Assembly (NCBI GenBank): GCA_902783615.1
Contig: CACZRQ010000253.1
Location: 1 to 15,122, forward strand
Source: an uncultured Bacteroidales bacterium
GTDB lineage: Bacteria; Bacteroidota; Bacteroidia; Bacteroidales; Bacteroidaceae
DNA length: 15,122 bases
Direction of reading: 5' to 3'
Shown here: positions 1-6,345 of the stretch, in pieces
How the letters are laid out: every line of letters begins with the position of its first letter
Position numbering within the stretch: the stretch's first letter is position 1
Notes under the pieces: model-generated
The model's database searches: none
Told to the model about the DNA's origin: nothing
Seen by the model: the letters and a program-made list of their open reading frames with translations, nothing else
Position numbers and translations under genes: made by a program

Positions 1-791
1 CCTCGCTGGCAATGGTGCGACAGTTTGACAAACATCCTGGTGAGTGGCACTACTCCGATTGTCAGAGCTACCAAAGTTAATGTACTCAGCCAAGTATATG
101 GAGGCAACAGACTGGTTGTCATACCGATGCCCATCGTCAAAACACATACATTCACAGCAGGCAGCCAAGCATTGGGTAGGAAGAAACGGTCGATATTCAG
201 CCATCCAACCCCCACAGGAGCACGGAAAGCCACATAAACGCCCGACTGGGTTATCAGACAAGCAGTCAACAATGCCAGAGAAATGTACACCAACGGCTGA
301 TAATCCATGACGAGATACAGTCTTGATAACAGACAAAGTCCTGTGAGCAAACCCAAAGCGCCAGAAAAGGCATACATGCGGTTACCTGCCCCGCGGCGAT
401 GCGACTGCGTGATGTCGATAGCTACAGTGATGCCTGCGGTGGTGGCGATGCCGAACATAGCTCCCGCAAAGGCCATGAGTATCCACAAATGCCAAACCTG
501 GGTAATCAGCAGCGACCCAACAGCACACAAAGCCAAAGCCAAGGTTGACTGCAAGAGCACATGCTTGCGCTTGTGAGCATCGCCCAAGTAAGCATGCAAG
601 GGTCCTACTCCTATCATGGTTATAACAAACAGCAGCATCGACAGTGTGATGTCTGTGCGTTCAAAGCCAGACAGATAGCTCTCTGCAGGCAAGATGGGAA
701 GCAGCATCCACACCGCTGCATAGAGTAAGAAATTGGAAATACAGATGCGCCAGAAATCCAGCGTCATCAGTTTATGAGTACCTTCTTTCAT
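1..791 (-). CDS. MFS-type transporter, N-terminal part (cut by window edge)
   Basis: The reading frame is open from the ATG at 791-789 to the window edge, giving 263 codons; the C-terminal part lies outside. The visible protein is very hydrophobic, with about eight membrane segments, beginning with one at residues 13-35. The loop after the second segment reads GPLHAYLGDAHKRK, which resembles major facilitator motif A (G-x3-D-R-x-G-R-R/K), so an inner-membrane MFS permease is the best reading. The substrate cannot be told. The start codon lies inside the end of the HAD gene (20-bp overlap in another frame), so the two are probably co-transcribed and translationally coupled; the HAD enzyme may act on what this protein carries, but that is inference from position only. 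Confidence 0.75.
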   Translation of the reverse strand, partial: MKEGTHKLMTLDFWRICISNFLLYAAVWMLLPILPAESYLSGFERTDITLSMLLFVITMIGVGPLHAYLGDAHKRKHVLLQSTLALALCAVGSLLITQVWHLWILMAFAGAMFGIATTAGITVAIDITQSHRRGAGNRMYAFSGALGLLTGLCLLSRLYLVMDYQPLVYISLALLTACLITQSGVYVAFRAPVGVGWLNIDRFFLPNAWLPAVNVCVLTMGIGMTTSLLPPYTWLSTLTLVALTIGVVPLTRMFVKLSHHCQR

Positions 792-1431
792 GCCAATTCA
801 TCAATTTATCGAACGAGAAATCTCGGTAATCGTGTAGTATGTAGTGGCAAAATGGTGCTATTTCCTCAGCTTTATTGGTGGTAGCCAGACCTATTACTGT
901 GGCTTCTGATGCCATACCCGACTTCAATCCATTGAAAGAGTCTTCAAACACAAAGGAATGTGCGGCATCGGTATCGAAAAGCCTCATGCCCAAGAGGTAG
1001 CAATCGGGGTCAGGCTTCGACTTGCTGAACATCTCAGCAGTCAGGATGCGGTCGAACATCTTTTTGATTTCCGGATGTGCCTCATACACAGCAGCCATCT
1101 TTCCCTCATCGGAACTGGTAACTACTGCCGTCATCACGCCGTGAGCCTTCAAATCGGACAGGAAATCCTCGAAACCAGGCACATACTCATATTTCATGTG
1201 CTGCTCGAAATATTTCAGTTTCTGGTCAATCTCTGGTTGTACCTCAGGCACATGATTGAAATAAGATTTGAAGATATTGGTTAGGGTTTGTCCCTTGATA
1301 ATCTGCTCCAAGTTGTCGTGCTGCAAGTAATCCACCCCTATCTGGTGCCAGAAAACGGAGTACTGCGATTCGGTGTCCATAACCACACCGTCGAAGTCAA
1401 ACAATGCCGAAAATCTCTCGTTCTTATTCAT
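772..1431 (-). CDS. HAD-superfamily phosphatase/phosphomutase, beta-phosphoglucomutase-like
   Basis: A 219-residue cytosolic HAD enzyme. All four motifs are visible: motif I DFDGVVMDTE (nucleophile Asp12, acid/base Asp14), motif II VVTSS (Thr105/Ser106), the motif III lysine in SKSKPDPD (Lys139), and motif IV FEDS (Glu163/Asp164). The roughly 75 residues after motif I form the helical C1 cap of the beta-phosphoglucomutase/phosphoglycolate phosphatase branch. It should act on a small phosphorylated metabolite through an aspartyl-phosphate; the substrate is not evident. I chose the ATG at 1431 because it sits just before motif I as in relatives. An in-frame ATG at 1440 is possible, and the longer frame up to 1563 would run through the divergent promoter region. 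The gene overlaps the downstream MFS gene by 20 bp. Confidence 0.88.
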   Translation of the reverse strand: MNKNERFSALFDFDGVVMDTESQYSVFWHQIGVDYLQHDNLEQIIKGQTLTNIFKSYFNHVPEVQPEIDQKLKYFEQHMKYEYVPGFEDFLSDLKAHGVMTAVVTSSDEGKMAAVYEAHPEIKKMFDRILTAEMFSKSKPDPDCYLLGMRLFDTDAAHSFVFEDSFNGLKSGMASEATVIGLATTNKAEEIAPFCHYILHDYRDFSFDKLMNWHERRYS

Positions 1432-1461
1432 AAAAAACATACCTAATGTCAAATTCGGCTG

Positions 1462-1496
1462 CGAAGTTACAAAGAAAATCCTTATCTTTGCAACAA
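1462..1496 (-). promoter_or_regulatory. Possible promoter of the HAD-MFS operon
   Basis: On the minus strand TAACTTCG (1469-1462) matches the Bacteroidetes -7 consensus TAnnTTTG at five of six fixed positions. TTG triplets lie 21 and 24 bases upstream, against an ideal spacing of about 19. It is a weak match. It interleaves with the plus-strand promoter of the next gene. Confidence 0.25.
1483..1490 (+). promoter_or_regulatory. -7 promoter element (TATCTTTG) of the small membrane protein gene
   Basis: TATCTTTG is a perfect match to the Bacteroidetes primary-sigma -7 element TAnnTTTG and lies 29 bases before the ATG at 1520. No TTG was found at the usual -33 distance. Confidence 0.6.
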
Positions 1497-1519
1497 AATC
1501 AACAAAATCGTTCGTGAAT

Positions 1520-1972
1520 ATGGAAGAGAGAATCAAACAGACGGTGGCTACCTTGAAGCGCAATTTCGCTTACATGTGGTTTGCAGCATTGCTGATTATC
1601 ATCCTTGGAGAGACTGGCGGATTTAACCTTACAGGGGCATACGCTGACAATCCCCGTATGGTTTATTACGCTGAGACAGTGATCATTCTGCTTTGCGCTA
1701 GTTGTGTTCCTGTAGCAATGACATTCTTCGACAGAATGAGACGCAAGAAGATGGATGCCATTCAGAGTACGGACGAGGCGTTGAATCAATATCTGTTTTG
1801 GAGTACCATCAGATTGTTGTTAATCACTGTGCCGGTAATTGCAGGTTTAATTGGCTATTATCTCTTTCAGAGTACCTCGTGCATTCTTTGTGCCTGCATC
1901 TGCCTCACGGCATCGCTCTTCTGCATCCCTTCTGAAAAGCAGCTGCGCAAAGATTTAAAGATAGACAAGTGA
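1520..1972 (+). CDS. Small four-helix, cysteine-rich inner-membrane protein, function unknown
   Basis: A 150-residue protein I cannot assign to a named family. It has a short charged amphipathic N-terminus (MEERIKQTVATLKR), four hydrophobic segments at about residues 15-33, 48-70, 92-116 and 119-136, a basic loop RMRRKK after the second helix, and a basic tail. Seven cysteines lie in or next to membrane helices: Cys59 and Cys62 in helix 2, and Cys121, 124, 126, 128 and 135 in helix 4. The ATG at 1520 is chosen because it lies 29 bases after a perfect -7 box; the frame extends upstream to 1373 but that part overlaps the divergent HAD gene. A weak hairpin and the separate fabD promoter follow, so it is probably monocistronic. 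Confidence 0.75.
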   Translation: MEERIKQTVATLKRNFAYMWFAALLIIILGETGGFNLTGAYADNPRMVYYAETVIILLCASCVPVAMTFFDRMRRKKMDAIQSTDEALNQYLFWSTIRLLLITVPVIAGLIGYYLFQSTSCILCACICLTASLFCIPSEKQLRKDLKIDK

Positions 1973-1976
1973 TTTT

Positions 1977-2001
1977 TGCACACATACGATTCCTTTGTGC
2001 A
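1977..2001 (+). terminator. Weak hairpin after the small membrane protein gene, possible terminator
   Basis: TGCACA (1977-1982) and TGTGCA (1996-2001) are perfect 6-bp inverted arms around a 13-base loop, starting 4 bases after the stop codon and followed by GATTTT. The stem is short and the T-run poor, so termination is only a suggestion. Confidence 0.3.
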
Positions 2002-2084
2002 GATTTTCAATGCTTTATCTGCTATAAATTGTTAAATGTAGATAATTAGGCACAATAACTGACAAGATTACTTGTTTTTTGATG

Positions 2085-2092
2085 TATCTTTG
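2085..2092 (+). promoter_or_regulatory. -7 promoter element (TATCTTTG) of fabD
   Basis: TATCTTTG, identical to the element before the previous gene, lies 32 bases upstream of the fabD ATG in an AT-rich spacer. No TTG at the ideal -33 position. It marks fabD as the first gene of a new transcription unit. Confidence 0.6.
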
Positions 2093-2124
2093 CGGTCTCA
2101 TTTAAAACTAATTTGGTAAAAGAT

Positions 2125-3012
2125 ATGAAAGCATTTGTATTTCCTGGACAAGGAGCTCAATTTTCAGGTATGGGTAAAGACCTTTATGAGTCTTCACCAT
2201 TGGCAAAAGAATTATTCGACAAGGCAAACGATATTCTTGGTTTCCGCATAACCGACATCATGTTTAACGGTACCGACGAAGAATTGAAGCAAACTAAAGT
2301 TACACAACCTGCCGTTTTCCTTCACTCTGTGATTTCTGCCCTCTGCATGGGCGAGGCTTTCCAGCCAGAGATGACTGCTGGTCACTCATTAGGTGAGTTC
2401 TCTGCTTTAGTTGCTGCTCGTGCCCTCAGCTTTGAGGACGGACTCAAGTTGGTTTATGCACGTGCTATGGCTATGCAGAAAGCTTGCGAAGCCCAGCCTT
2501 CCACGATGGCTGCCATCATCAACCTACCCGATGAGAAGGTGGAGGAAATCTGCAAGCAGGTTTCTGATGGTGGTGAGGTGGTGGTTGCTGCCAACTTCAA
2601 CTGTCCTGGTCAGATTGTGATTTCTGGTTCTATCGAGGGTATCAATCAGGCTTGCGAGTTGATGAAGGCTGCTGGTGCCAAACGCGCATTGCCATTGAAA
2701 GTGGGTGGCGCGTTCCACTCTCCATTGATGCAACCAGCCAAGGAGGAGTTGGAGGCAGCCATCAATGCTACTACTTTCAACACACCTAAATGCCCTGTAT
2801 ATCAGAACGTAGATGCTTTGCCTCACACCAACCCAGAGGAAATCAAGGCCAACCTTGTGGCACAGCTTACCGCTCCTGTGCGTTGGACACAGATTGTGGT
2901 GAATATGCTGGCTGATGGCGCTGACGATTTCACGGAGTGCGGTCCTGGTACTGTACTGCAAGGTTTGATTCACCGCGTGAACAAGGAAGTATCAGCGCAT
3001 GGAGTAGCATAA
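2125..3012 (+). CDS. fabD: Malonyl-CoA:acyl carrier protein transacylase
   Basis: A 295-residue cytosolic FabD, close to the usual length of about 300. It moves malonyl from CoA to ACP, feeding type II fatty-acid elongation. Visible signatures are the N-terminal FPGQGAQ, the nucleophile elbow GHSLGE (Ser88), the malonate-binding Arg113 in YARAMAMQ, the catalytic His198 in GAFHSPLM, and the C-terminal ECGPGTVLQGL. The ferredoxin-like subdomain lies between about residues 125 and 195. The ATG at 2125 starts directly with MKAFVFPGQG as in the family; an in-frame TTG at 2113 is less likely. It is not beside other fab genes here, being followed after 12 bp by a DMT transporter, which probably shares its transcript. 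Confidence 0.97.
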   Translation: MKAFVFPGQGAQFSGMGKDLYESSPLAKELFDKANDILGFRITDIMFNGTDEELKQTKVTQPAVFLHSVISALCMGEAFQPEMTAGHSLGEFSALVAARALSFEDGLKLVYARAMAMQKACEAQPSTMAAIINLPDEKVEEICKQVSDGGEVVVAANFNCPGQIVISGSIEGINQACELMKAAGAKRALPLKVGGAFHSPLMQPAKEELEAAINATTFNTPKCPVYQNVDALPHTNPEEIKANLVAQLTAPVRWTQIVVNMLADGADDFTECGPGTVLQGLIHRVNKEVSAHGVA

Positions 3013-3024
3013 TACTTACACACA

Positions 3025-3924
3025 ATGGACAAGAAAGTTAATGGCCACGCCGCCGTCATTCTGGCGAACGTGATTTTCGGACTGGGAGTGCCTATCACCA
3101 AGTACCTGCTTGGCGAGTGGGTCACTCCCATGGTTTATATGGCACTGCGCTGTATTGGTGCCGCATTGATATTCTGGTTGATAGCAGCCTTTCTTCCCAA
3201 AGAGAAAGTTGAGCGTAAAGACCTGATAGTGATTATGCTGGGTGGCCTTACGGGTTTTGTGATATCTCAAACCCTCACCGCATGGTCGCTCAATTACACC
3301 AGTCCGGTATATTATTCACTCATCGCTACCTTAGTACCTATCGGCACCATGCTCTTGGCTGCTGTATTCTTGAAGGAAGGCATCACGGGCATCAAGCTTT
3401 TGGGCGTTTGCTTGGGCATTGCCGGCGCAGCTCTTTTGGTTTTGGTGAAATGGCAGACAGAAGCTGGCAGCAATGATTTGTTGGGCATCTTCTTAGCGTT
3501 GCTGAGTTTGCTCACATGGGTTATCTACCTGATTATCACCAGTAAGGTATCGGCCAAGTACAGTGCTGTCACACAGATGAAGTGGACTTTCCTGGTATCC
3601 ACCATCGCCGTTTTGCCTTTTGCATGGAGTGAGTTTGGAGAAACCAAGCTCTTCAGCGGTGATTACGGATTCACTGAAGGACTGATGGGTGTGGGCGGTA
3701 TGGCATTCATCGTAATCTTCGCCACAGTGCTTGGCTACTTCATGATTCCTTACGCCATGAAGTATCTTCGTGCCACTACGGTGAGCATCTACACCAACCT
3801 GCAACCCATTGTGGCTTCGCTGGTTGCCATCGCCATTGGTCAAGACATCTTCACTTGGGACAAACCCGTAGCTGCCGTATTGGTACTATTGGGTGCATAT
3901 CTGGTGACACAGAAAAACAGCTGA
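3025..3924 (+). CDS. EamA/DMT-family transporter
   Basis: A 299-residue inner-membrane protein of the drug/metabolite transporter superfamily, the typical length. Two EamA repeats of five helices each are visible, at about residues 8-140 and 150-295. The first opens with HAAVILANVIFGLGVPITKYLLG and carries the repeat-end pattern GIKLLGVCLGIAGAALLV; the second ends with QPIVASLVAIAIGQDIFTWDKPVAAVLVLLGAYLV. Such proteins usually export metabolites or amino acids, but this substrate cannot be inferred. The start is 12 bp after the fabD stop with no promoter between, so co-transcription is likely. The gap to the next gene is 73 bp, and the lipoprotein/radical SAM pair could be read from the same transcript. 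Confidence 0.92.
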   Translation: MDKKVNGHAAVILANVIFGLGVPITKYLLGEWVTPMVYMALRCIGAALIFWLIAAFLPKEKVERKDLIVIMLGGLTGFVISQTLTAWSLNYTSPVYYSLIATLVPIGTMLLAAVFLKEGITGIKLLGVCLGIAGAALLVLVKWQTEAGSNDLLGIFLALLSLLTWVIYLIITSKVSAKYSAVTQMKWTFLVSTIAVLPFAWSEFGETKLFSGDYGFTEGLMGVGGMAFIVIFATVLGYFMIPYAMKYLRATTVSIYTNLQPIVASLVAIAIGQDIFTWDKPVAAVLVLLGAYLVTQKNS

Positions 3925-3955
3925 AGTTTTAACATATTTTCACGCAATGTTTCCA

Positions 3956-3981
3956 CTTTCTGGCATTTAATGGGCAGAAAG
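3956..3981 (+). promoter_or_regulatory. Inverted repeat in the leader of the lipoprotein gene
   Basis: CTTTCTG (3956-3962) and CAGAAAG (3975-3981) are perfect 7-bp arms separated by 12 bases, ending 16 bases before the lipoprotein ATG. There is no T-run. It could be an operator, an RNA hairpin affecting the start site, or chance. Confidence 0.25.
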
Positions 3982-3997
3982 AACTAAAACAACGACC

Positions 3998-4528
3998 ATG
4001 AAAGTATTTAAAAGAAAAGTGATCAAAGGCACCAACTGGGCTTTGGCAGGCTTGATGATGGTATTGGGCTACAGCTGCAGCAAGGAAAGCAAGATTTCTG
4101 GTGTGGATGAGATTATCCAAATCGAAGATCCAAATTCCGGTGAAGACATTCGGGTTGCCTACGGTGTACCCCATGCTGTTTATAAACTGATGGGTACCGT
4201 TAAAGATGAGGACGGCAAGGCGTTGGAAGGCATACGCGTCATCATTCCTGAGCTCAACAACTGTACGAAGATATTCGAACACAATGTAAGAAAGATTGAG
4301 TTGAACGATACTTTGATTACAGACAAAGAAGGCGCCTACAATTTTGTGACTGACTGGGATGTAAACGATTCTCTGCAGGTTAAGTTGAAGGTGGAAGACC
4401 CACAGGAGCGGTTTGAGGTGGTGAACGACAGCGTGAAGTACTCAAGCTCTGAGTTATCAGACGGTGAAGGTTGGATGGTCGGCACTAAAACAAAGATCAA
4501 GGAATTCATCTTGAAGTTAAAGAAGTAA
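3998..4528 (+). CDS. Radical SAM-associated lipoprotein, rSAM/lipoprotein system
   Basis: A 176-residue predicted lipoprotein. The N-terminus has basic residues (MKVFKRKVIK), a hydrophobic stretch ending LMMVLGYS, and Cys27 as the likely lipidated residue; the box GYSC is looser than the classic L-A-G-C. After a linker (about 28-53) comes AYGVPHAVYKLMGTVKD, then EDGKALEGIRVII, the pattern of a small carboxypeptidase-regulatory-like beta-sandwich, with the later strand repeat TDKEGAYNF (108-116). Cys89 (in PELNNC) is the only other cysteine. The C-terminus is basic (KTKIKEFILKLKK). The gene lies 4 bp before a radical SAM/SPASM gene; from memory this matches the TIGRFAM rSAM/lipoprotein pair (TIGR04134 with TIGR04133). 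It is probably anchored facing the periplasm or surface, with modification before export if it is the substrate. Its function is unknown. Confidence 0.82.
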   Translation: MKVFKRKVIKGTNWALAGLMMVLGYSCSKESKISGVDEIIQIEDPNSGEDIRVAYGVPHAVYKLMGTVKDEDGKALEGIRVIIPELNNCTKIFEHNVRKIELNDTLITDKEGAYNFVTDWDVNDSLQVKLKVEDPQERFEVVNDSVKYSSSELSDGEGWMVGTKTKIKEFILKLKK

Positions 4529-4532
4529 CAAC

Positions 4533-5594
4533 ATGGGTGGCTTAGGGTTACGGAAGAAGTTGGCGTTGGAAGCGTCAAGAATGATGCACAAGAACAAGGT
4601 GGAGCTACATGAACTGCACCAACTGTTCTGGGAGTGCACCCTGCGTTGCAATGCTGCTTGCCGACACTGTGGCAGCGATTGCCATGTATCTGCTTCACAG
4701 GCTGATATGCCGTTGCAGGACTTCCTGAAAGTGATTGACGAAATACGTCCACACGTCGATTCCCATAACCTGCTGATCATTCTTACAGGTGGTGAGGCTC
4801 TGGTTCGCCCAGACATTGAACAATGTGGGAAGGAGTTGTACGACCGTGAGTTTCCGTGGGGCTTAGTAACCAACGGTGTACTGATGCCCCAACGCTTTGA
4901 GGGTTTGATAAACGCCGGATTGAGGTCATGCACCGTCAGTCTCGATGGTTTCGAACCCGAGCACACTTGGATGCGACGAATTCCCCAAGGTTTTAGTCGT
5001 GCAGAGCAGTCTATCAAGCTGTTGGCTCAGACCACCGATGTGAATTGGGATGTGGTGACCTGTGCCAATCAGAAGAATTTCGATTCCCTACCCCGTTTCA
5101 AGGATTATCTGCTGAGCATTGGTGTGAAGAGTTGGCGCATCTTTACCGTCTTCCCTGTGGGCAGAGCTGCGCAAGTGCCTGAATTACAACTTTCTGATGG
5201 GCAGTTTCGCGAGCTGATGGATTTCATTGCCCAGTGTCGCAAGGAAGGTTTTCATGTAAGCTACGGTTGCGAAGGATTCTTAGGAGCATACGAAATGCAG
5301 GTTCGCGATCATTTCTATGAATGCCATGCAGGTGTCAACGTAGCCTCGGTTTTGGCCGATGGCAGCATCTCAGGATGCCCCAGCATACGCGCCAACTACC
5401 ATCAGGGCAACATCTACCAAGACAGTTTCTGGGATGTTTGGAACAATCGCTTCCAAGAATATCGCCATCGTGATTGGATGAAGAAAGACGAATGTGCCGA
5501 TTGCAAAATGTTCCGCTACTGCGAAGGCAACGGCATGCACCTCCGCGATGATAATGGCAAGCTCTTGGTTTGCCACTACCATCGACTTCAGTGA
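4533..5594 (+). CDS. Radical SAM/SPASM enzyme paired with lipoprotein
   Basis: A 353-residue cytosolic radical SAM enzyme. The 4Fe-4S motif is Cys39-NAA-Cys43-RH-Cys46, with extra cysteines at 35 and 50. The SAM-binding TGGE follows at 85-88, and the barrel continues with VTNGV (112-116) and SLDG (136-139). The C-terminal SPASM-type region has Cys264, Gly277-x4-Cys282, then Cys321-x2-Cys324-x5-Cys330 and Cys347, giving ligands for further 4Fe-4S clusters; the usual cysteine four residues after the CX2CX5C block is Gly334. SPASM enzymes commonly modify peptides (thioether or carbon-carbon links), so a protein-modifying role is likely but unproven. The start is 4 bp after the lipoprotein stop, implying one operon and coupled translation. 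It ends tail-to-tail, 7 bp from the MBL gene. Confidence 0.93.
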   Translation: MGGLGLRKKLALEASRMMHKNKVELHELHQLFWECTLRCNAACRHCGSDCHVSASQADMPLQDFLKVIDEIRPHVDSHNLLIILTGGEALVRPDIEQCGKELYDREFPWGLVTNGVLMPQRFEGLINAGLRSCTVSLDGFEPEHTWMRRIPQGFSRAEQSIKLLAQTTDVNWDVVTCANQKNFDSLPRFKDYLLSIGVKSWRIFTVFPVGRAAQVPELQLSDGQFRELMDFIAQCRKEGFHVSYGCEGFLGAYEMQVRDHFYECHAGVNVASVLADGSISGCPSIRANYHQGNIYQDSFWDVWNNRFQEYRHRDWMKKDECADCKMFRYCEGNGMHLRDDNGKLLVCHYHRLQ

Positions 5595-5601
5595 CAGTCA
5601 A

Positions 5602-6339
5602 TTACTGCATTTCCCTTAGCCACACTTCGATGCCGGAATTGTCGGCTTCGAGGCGCTGCTTGATGGGAGCAATGTCGGTTTGACCGAAGTGATAAGGAAT
5701 CAGCACCTTGGGCTGAATCATCCAAGCTGCACGGATAGCCTGGTCAACGGTCATCGTATAAGGCTGATTCACTGGGAGGAAAGCCACATCGATGTGTTCA
5801 TCCTTCAATTCCGACATCTCAGGAATGTCTTCCGTATCACCAGCAATGTAGATTTTCAGACCATCGATGTTGAGCACATAACCGTTGCCCACACCCTTGG
5901 GATGGAACTGCAGATGATCGGGAGTCGTGTTGTAAGCAGGTACCGTTTTCATCGATATGTCCTTGGTAATCTGACGAGAATCACCATTACGCAGCACGAT
6001 GCCGTTGTGCATCTGGTTGTAGCAACGCTGGTTCATGAACAGCAAGCTGTTGGGCTTCATCAGCGATTCGATAGTCTCAGGATTGAAATGGTCTCCATGT
6101 TCGTGAGTCACCAGAATCAGGTCACCCTTCGGGAACTTTGAAAAGTCGGTTCCATAGTTGGGAACAGCATCCACATGAATCTCATATCCCTTGAAATCAA
6201 TCGCCATCGTGGCATGCTTGATCAGGGTGATGTTAACCTCGTTTCCGTTGGGAGTCTTGAAAGTCTCCACTTTGTAATTCTGTGCAGATAAAGTTGCAAA
6301 GGCAGCCATAGCTAATGCCATAATAAAAAGCTTTTTCAT
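5602..6339 (-). CDS. Exported MBL-fold (metallo-beta-lactamase superfamily) hydrolase
   Basis: A 245-residue protein with a signal peptide (MKKLFIMALAMAAFATLSAQ, cut likely before or after Gln20), so periplasmic or secreted. The metal-binding motif THEHGDH has His79, His81, Asp83 and His84; the bridging aspartate is Asp168 in YIAGDTE, and the last histidine is His217 in LIPYHFGQT. The order and the MTVDQA...QPKVLIPYHFG ending place it among UlaG/UPF0173-like small-molecule hydrolases, not antibiotic beta-lactamases. The substrate is unknown. It starts 6 bp after the giant helicase gene on the same strand. No good promoter was found in between, though TAAATTCA in the end of the helicase gene is a poor -7 match. 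It is therefore likely the last gene of that operon. Confidence 0.9.
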   Translation of the reverse strand: MKKLFIMALAMAAFATLSAQNYKVETFKTPNGNEVNITLIKHATMAIDFKGYEIHVDAVPNYGTDFSKFPKGDLILVTHEHGDHFNPETIESLMKPNSLLFMNQRCYNQMHNGIVLRNGDSRQITKDISMKTVPAYNTTPDHLQFHPKGVGNGYVLNIDGLKIYIAGDTEDIPEMSELKDEHIDVAFLPVNQPYTMTVDQAIRAAWMIQPKVLIPYHFGQTDIAPIKQRLEADNSGIEVWLREMQ

Positions 6340-6345
6340 TGTTTA

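Noticed and set aside
44..576. Overlapping short plus-strand frames at the left edge
   Set aside because: The minus strand carries a long hydrophobic MFS frame with a start coupled to the HAD gene; the plus frames have no domain or start signal.
1373..1519. N-terminal extension of the small membrane protein up to 1373
   Set aside because: It would overlap the start of the divergent HAD gene and the -7 promoter box; the ATG at 1520 gives a normal leader.
5602..6339. Antibiotic-resistance beta-lactamase
   Set aside because: The HxHxDH motif and the GDT and HFG segments fit UlaG/UPF0173-like hydrolases; the metallo-beta-lactamase cysteine/lysine substrate-binding signatures are not visible.
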